Of a stretch of DNA of 64,000 bases, positions 61,101 to 64,000 are shown one piece after another. The DNA lies in assembly GCA_964019135.1 (NCBI GenBank), contig OZ025252.1:6216823-6280822 (forward strand). Reading direction: 5' to 3'. The DNA is from Arenicola marina. Its lineage: Eukaryota > Annelida > Polychaeta > Arenicolidae. Below the pieces are notes generated by a model. That model was not told the origin of the DNA and did not search any database. It saw nothing but the letters and a program-made list of their open reading frames with translations. The position numbers were made by a program, and so were the translations under genes. The first letter of the stretch is position 1, and the number at the start of each line of letters is the position of its first letter.

Positions 61101-63319
61101 TAGGGGACTCGCCGAGGAACATGGACCAGGTGTTGACTAGGGGACTCGCCGAGGAACATGGACCAGGTGTTGACTAGGGGACTCGCCGAGAAACATGGAC
61201 CAGGTGTTGACTAGGGGACTCGCCGAGGAACATGGACCAGGTGTTGACTAGGGGACTCGCCGAGAAATATGGACCAGGTGTTGACTAGGGGACTCGCCGA
61301 GGAACATGGACCAGGTGTTGACTAGGGGACTCGCCGAGAAACATGGACCAGGTGTTGACTAGGGGACTCGCCGAGGAACATGGACCAGGTGTTGACTAGG
61401 GGACTCGCCGAGGAACATGGACCAGGTGTTGACTAGGGGACTCGCCGAGAAACATGGACCAGGTGTTGACTAGGGGACTCGCCGAGGAACCTGGACCAGG
61501 TGTTGACTAGGGGACTCGCCGAGGAACCTGGACCAGGTGTTGACTAGGGGACTCGCCGAGGAACATGGACCAGGTGTTGACTAGGGGACTCGCCGAGAAA
61601 CATGGACCAGGTGTTGACTAGGAGACTCGCCGAGGAACATGGACCAGGTGTTGACTGGGGGACTCGCCGAGAAACATGGACCAGGTGTTGACTAGGGGAC
61701 TCGCCGAGGAACATGGACCAGGTGTTGACTAGGGGACTCGCCGAGAAACATGGACCAGGTGTTGACTAAGGGACTCGCCGAGGAACATGGACCAGGTGTT
61801 GACTAGGGGACTCGCTGAGGAACATGGACCAGGTGTTGACTAGAGGACTCGCCGAGAAACATGGACCAGGTGTTGACTAGGGGACTCGCCGAGAAACATG
61901 GACCAGGTGTTGACTAGGGGACTTACCGAGGAACATGGACCACGTGTTGACGCAGAAGGGCAGCACGACGAAGTAGACGATGGCGGAGAGGCAGCCCAGG
62001 ATGGCCAGACCGTGCTCGTGGATGCGGCGGTGCAGCGCGGCCACCACGGCCATGGCCCCCAGGTTGTTGCACACCGCCGTCCAGGCCATGAAGCCGCCTA
62101 CGAGGAGGGCCGCCCAGCAGAGCGGCGAGTTGAGGAAGTAGAGGGTGAGGGGGTCCCAGCGGCCCACCACGGTGATGTCGCAGCAGACCATGGCCGCTAG
62201 GAGCAGCACTCGCGTCCAGCGGTGGCCGCCGTCCTCCCCGCCGCTGTACAGCCGGAACACCCTGGTCACGTGCCCGACGTCAAACACGCTCCAGCTGCGG
62301 GACGCGGCTGTAGAGGTCACGGACGCCACTGTAGAGGTCACTGACTGCGCTGTAGAGGTCACTGACCCCGCTGCAGTGGTCACTGACTGCGCCGTAGAGC
62401 TCACGGACTCGGTATTTGCAGGGCTAATGTTTTGGGGTTCCTCCGCGGGAGGGTAGCGCTGTAGGTTCTTTCCCTTCCTCCTCTTCCTCTTCCCCAGGTC
62501 CGGGACGAAGAAGATGACGTAGACCAGGTTGATGAGGTGCAGCCCCATCACCGGGAGGAAGGGGTACATGTACCCCAGCGTGGACACGGCGAACCCCATG
62601 GCAAGCTGTGCCAGGGCGACGCAGACCCCGCACGCCACGTCGATGGCCGTCATCCTAATGGTACGCTTGGTGCGGTCGCAGACGTCGGCCAGGTAGGCCA
62701 TGCAGGACATCATCATGGTGGTCATACCCCCCGTCAGGCCCTCCACCACGCTGCCGACCATCAGCAGCAGGATGGGCAGCCGGAAGCGCAGCGTCACCAC
62801 GAAGATGACGCACTTGACCAACTGGCCCACGAGAGGGACGATAATCGGGAGTTTCCGGCTGATCTGGTCGCTGTAGGCGCCGTAGAAGACGACGGTGAAC
62901 ACGGCGGGGACGTTGGCGGAGATCTCGACGATCATCAGGAGCTTAGCGGCCTGGTTCTGGACTTCCTGTTGCAGGTCGTACACGGGGTTGTCGTCGGCGG
63001 TGTTGTCCACGCACGTCAGGCTGCTGCCGTTAACCAGCTGACCCGTCGCCTCGATGACGGCCGTCAGGTTGTGGCGACTCGCCACCAGGGTGTAGACGAA
63101 CTGCGAGATGAGGGTCATGGAGGGCACGTAGGCCGTGACGAAAAGCGCCAGCACGGGCTCGATGATCACACGCCGCCTGGTCCCGCCCCGGACACCCGTC
63201 GGAGGGTCCACCTGGGGGGCCTCCCCTCCCGCCCCCGCCCCCGCCCCCTCCTCCCCCCAGCGGGGGTAGGCTGCCGGGCCGTCCACGGAGACGGCTGTCG
63301 GGTCCTCATCAGGGTTCAT
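43060..63319 (-). CDS. SLC46-family (PCFT-like) major facilitator transporter, 4 exons
   Basis: The exons in transcript order are 63319-61927, 59007-58924, 50456-50300 and 43141-43060, giving 571 residues with consistent phases. Marks are the first helix VIIEPVLALFVTAYVPSMTL (from residue 51), the MFS motif GAYSDQISRKLPIIVP (147-162), LASSIPVTMVRAMNSKITPQ in exon 2, and IYGATLLFMKGFVFLVMAG in exon 3. D151 and R155 align by eye with D109 and R113 of human PCFT, residues known to matter there. About 12 membrane segments are visible. The family couples protons to import of folates or other organic anions at plasma or lysosomal membranes; the substrate here is unknown. The central loop has an extra S/T/A-rich repeat, making the protein longer than the usual 460 residues. 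I cannot assign a specific SLC46 paralogue. Confidence 0.88.
43205..50325 (-). repeat. 59-bp donor-junction array, about 120 copies (SLC46 intron 3)
   Basis: Read on the - strand, each unit has about 25 exon 3 bases (gccatcgggctgggtgtc) then cgtcgt or accgt and the donor gtgagtaatc. Two exon-part types, gacgaca and ggtgaca on +, are interspersed. A 767-bp block (13 units), marked by the rare actaacac, recurs. Only about 60 unique bases remain before the last acceptor. Confidence 0.96.
50300..50456 (-). CDS. SLC46-like exon 3
   Basis: The acceptor is tctgttgcag and the donor is gtcgt/gtgagt. It reads GALFSALGVVDTLCSLAGSI, later NPIYGATLLFMKGFVFLVM and AGIEAIGLGVVV. QGALF...Y.ATL.F..GFVFL is a conserved SLC46 block covering the last helices. 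Confidence 0.88.
50562..51085. mobile_element. MITE copies C, fused head to head as a 520-bp fold-back
   Basis: Arm 1 (50562-50827) has taatagaccgacccaggctg ... tcaagcgtgggcggggctta ... ggtctatt. Arm 2 (50836-51085) is its reverse complement with changes (taagccccgcccacgcttga ... gacagcctgg). The loop is about 8 bases. It lies in SLC46 intron 2, so the pre-mRNA could form a hairpin of about 250 bp. Confidence 0.85.
51090..51900. other. SLC46 intron 2, unique sequence
   Basis: No exon with suitable phases or known repeat was seen. Short open frames have no recognisable protein feature. Confidence 0.55.
51905..58970 (-). repeat. 50/58-bp donor-junction array, about 125 copies (SLC46 intron 2)
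   Basis: On the - strand each unit has about 44 exon 2 bases (gccatgaactccaagatcac then ccctcaggaccagcaag) and the donor gtaggcgtcaccatgatca. Short units lack 8 bases (tccaagat). Each exon part reads MNSKITPQDQQG. Blocks recur at 390 bp (51998 and 52388) and about 500 bp (near 56275 and 56775). Confidence 0.96.
58924..59007 (-). CDS. SLC46-like exon 2
   Basis: The acceptor is tccccgcag and the donor is gcaag/gtaggc. It reads VAPVGLASSIPVTMVRAMNS and then KITPQDQQ. The SSIPVTMxRAMxSKxxPxxxQG pattern is typical of SLC46 proteins. Its last 44 or so bases and donor are the seed of a 7-kb array. Confidence 0.85.
59077..59323 (-). mobile_element. tRNA-derived SINE, second near-complete copy
   Basis: On the - strand it begins gcccggtagctcagtgggct, a clear box A, with ggttcgaaccccgctgtggc as box B, then the body shared with the 16474 copy. 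The tail is short (taccaccaaccaat). It separates the 37-bp array from exon 2. Confidence 0.87.
59330..61951 (-). repeat. 37-bp donor-junction array, about 70 copies (SLC46 intron 1)
   Basis: On the - strand each unit has gtcaacacctggtccatgtt and cctcg, matching the last 25 exon 1 bases with one change, then gcgagtcccctagtc. The true donor is gtaagtcccc, but copies carry GC in place of GT. Sub-types (gaggaac, gagaaac, cctgg) alternate. Confidence 0.96.
61927..63319 (-). CDS. SLC46-like exon 1 (464 codons)
   Basis: ATG at 63319 starts MNPDEDPTAVSVDGPAAYPR. A G/P-rich N terminus leads to the first helix at residue 51. N84, N97 and other N-x-S/T sites lie in the first loop with C103. Helices continue to residue 275; the loop 280-345 holds S-V-T/S-T-A heptads; helices resume at 368. 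It ends SMFL at ctcg/gtaagt in phase 1. Confidence 0.88.
62295..62410 (-). repeat. 21-bp coding minisatellite in SLC46 exon 1
   Basis: About five 21-bp units around gtagaggtcactgactgc encode S/T-A-x-SVTST heptads in the long central loop (residues about 305-340). Being a multiple of three, it preserves the frame. It explains much of the extra length over typical SLC46 proteins. Confidence 0.8.
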
Positions 63320-64000
63320 ATTGAACCTGCCTGAAGCCTACCCGACCAACTTAACCCACCGTACACCTCAGTCCGTTGTGTGAGGTAGAGGCAAATAAAT
63401 AACTAGCAGAATTTACGTATCTACAGTATCGGAAAGAGTTATTTACATTTTTAACGGCGCTTTCGAAACAATGTGATATACATACATATATCTCTTCTTT
63501 TGTTAACAACGCATCCAAAGTAATGTGATATCTATATCACGACGTGAAGATGTTCAACATATCCATATCTAGAGTGGTCGTGGACTGTTGTTGTTGGTGC
63601 TACATGCTCCAGGTCCTGTGAGTCGCCAACAGCCCAGATCTGTGATGCCCGGGGGATGATGGGGGTGGCTCTCCCTGTCTGAGTCACGCTCAGGTCTACT
63701 GCGTCACCCCGACAGGCGCGTCACCTGGCGGCCAGCTGCAGACGCTCGCCAATGGTTGACCCGCATGGGCGATCGGCGAGTCACGTGGTCTCCATACGGG
63801 TCCTCTGTATTCAGCTATTCCTATGATTAACACAGCGGCCGTAGCCCGGTGGGTGAACACACTGTGCACACCCGATGCACGCGGACCTCGGTCGGGGGGT
63901 GGGGGGGTCTGATCCATTATGGTAAGGAGAATGGCCAGGTTAACCAGGTGTCAGTGATACATATAGACGGGCGGATATTACCATGTTAAGTAACACATGA
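63320..64000. other. 5' flank of the SLC46-like gene
   Basis: This should hold the promoter or 5' UTR. I see no TATA box at a convincing position. Degenerate tacatatatctct/tgtgatatctatatc pairs occur at 63470-63540 and a G run at 63894-63908. An upstream untranslated exon cannot be excluded. Confidence 0.45.

Noticed and set aside
62537-63334. A 265-codon frame on the + strand
   Set aside because: It is the GC-rich antisense shadow of SLC46 exon 1 and has no membrane or domain pattern of its own.
1-64000. Arrays as pure assembly artefact
   Set aside because: Units carry many distinct variants in structured order, so they are not simple copying of one read. Exact copy numbers may still be wrong.
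1-64000. Retroviral or other virus-like remnants
   Set aside because: I saw no reverse transcriptase, integrase, capsid or long terminal repeat pattern in any frame.

Overview
This is eukaryotic (animal) genomic DNA holding three intron-containing genes in which, by my estimate, about 70% of the bases are tandem repeats. The genes are a tubulin-tyrosine-ligase-like gene of the TTLL15 type (+ strand, 5' end outside the window, exons 99-22520), an organic solute transporter alpha gene (SLC51A/OST-alpha-like, + strand, 30858-42092) and an SLC46-family (PCFT-like) major facilitator transporter gene (- strand, 63319 down to 43060). I built all three by reading exons with consistent splice phases; no bacterial-style operon logic applies. 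The last two genes converge and end in the same 1-kb interval, where one 16-bp stretch carries a poly(A) signal on each strand.

The organism is most likely an invertebrate deuterostome or lophotrochozoan. My leading guess is amphioxus, because from memory minisatellites straddling exon/intron borders ('mirage' minisatellites) were described there. That identification is inference. Three copies of a tRNA-derived SINE with a CCAA-type tail and several small DNA-transposon (MITE) copies are also present.

The striking feature is where the repeats lie. In most introns of all three unrelated genes the array is made of copies of that gene's own exon-intron junction: the last 8-48 bases of the exon, the 5' splice site and some intron, repeated from about 8 to more than 100 times. 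The true donor is the first copy. Three arrays (one of them weak) instead repeat the 3' splice junction, and there the true acceptor is the last copy. In TTLL15-like intron 10 a donor array abuts an acceptor array, so the intron is built almost wholly from its own splice junctions. I regard this as the system of interest in the window.

Layout: 1-22520 TTLL15-like gene with arrays in most introns; 22545-29570 intergenic minisatellites of 27, 40, 43, 47 and 140 bp units; 29590-30770 an inverted repeat pair; 30858-42092 OST-alpha gene; 42093-43059 shared 3' region with a hAT-like MITE; 43060-63319 SLC46 gene, whose three introns hold 59-, 58- and 37-bp junction arrays; 63320-64000 its 5' flank. 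The large open reading frames inside arrays (up to 867 codons) result from repeat units lacking stops and are not genes. Copy numbers are estimates from array length divided by unit length.
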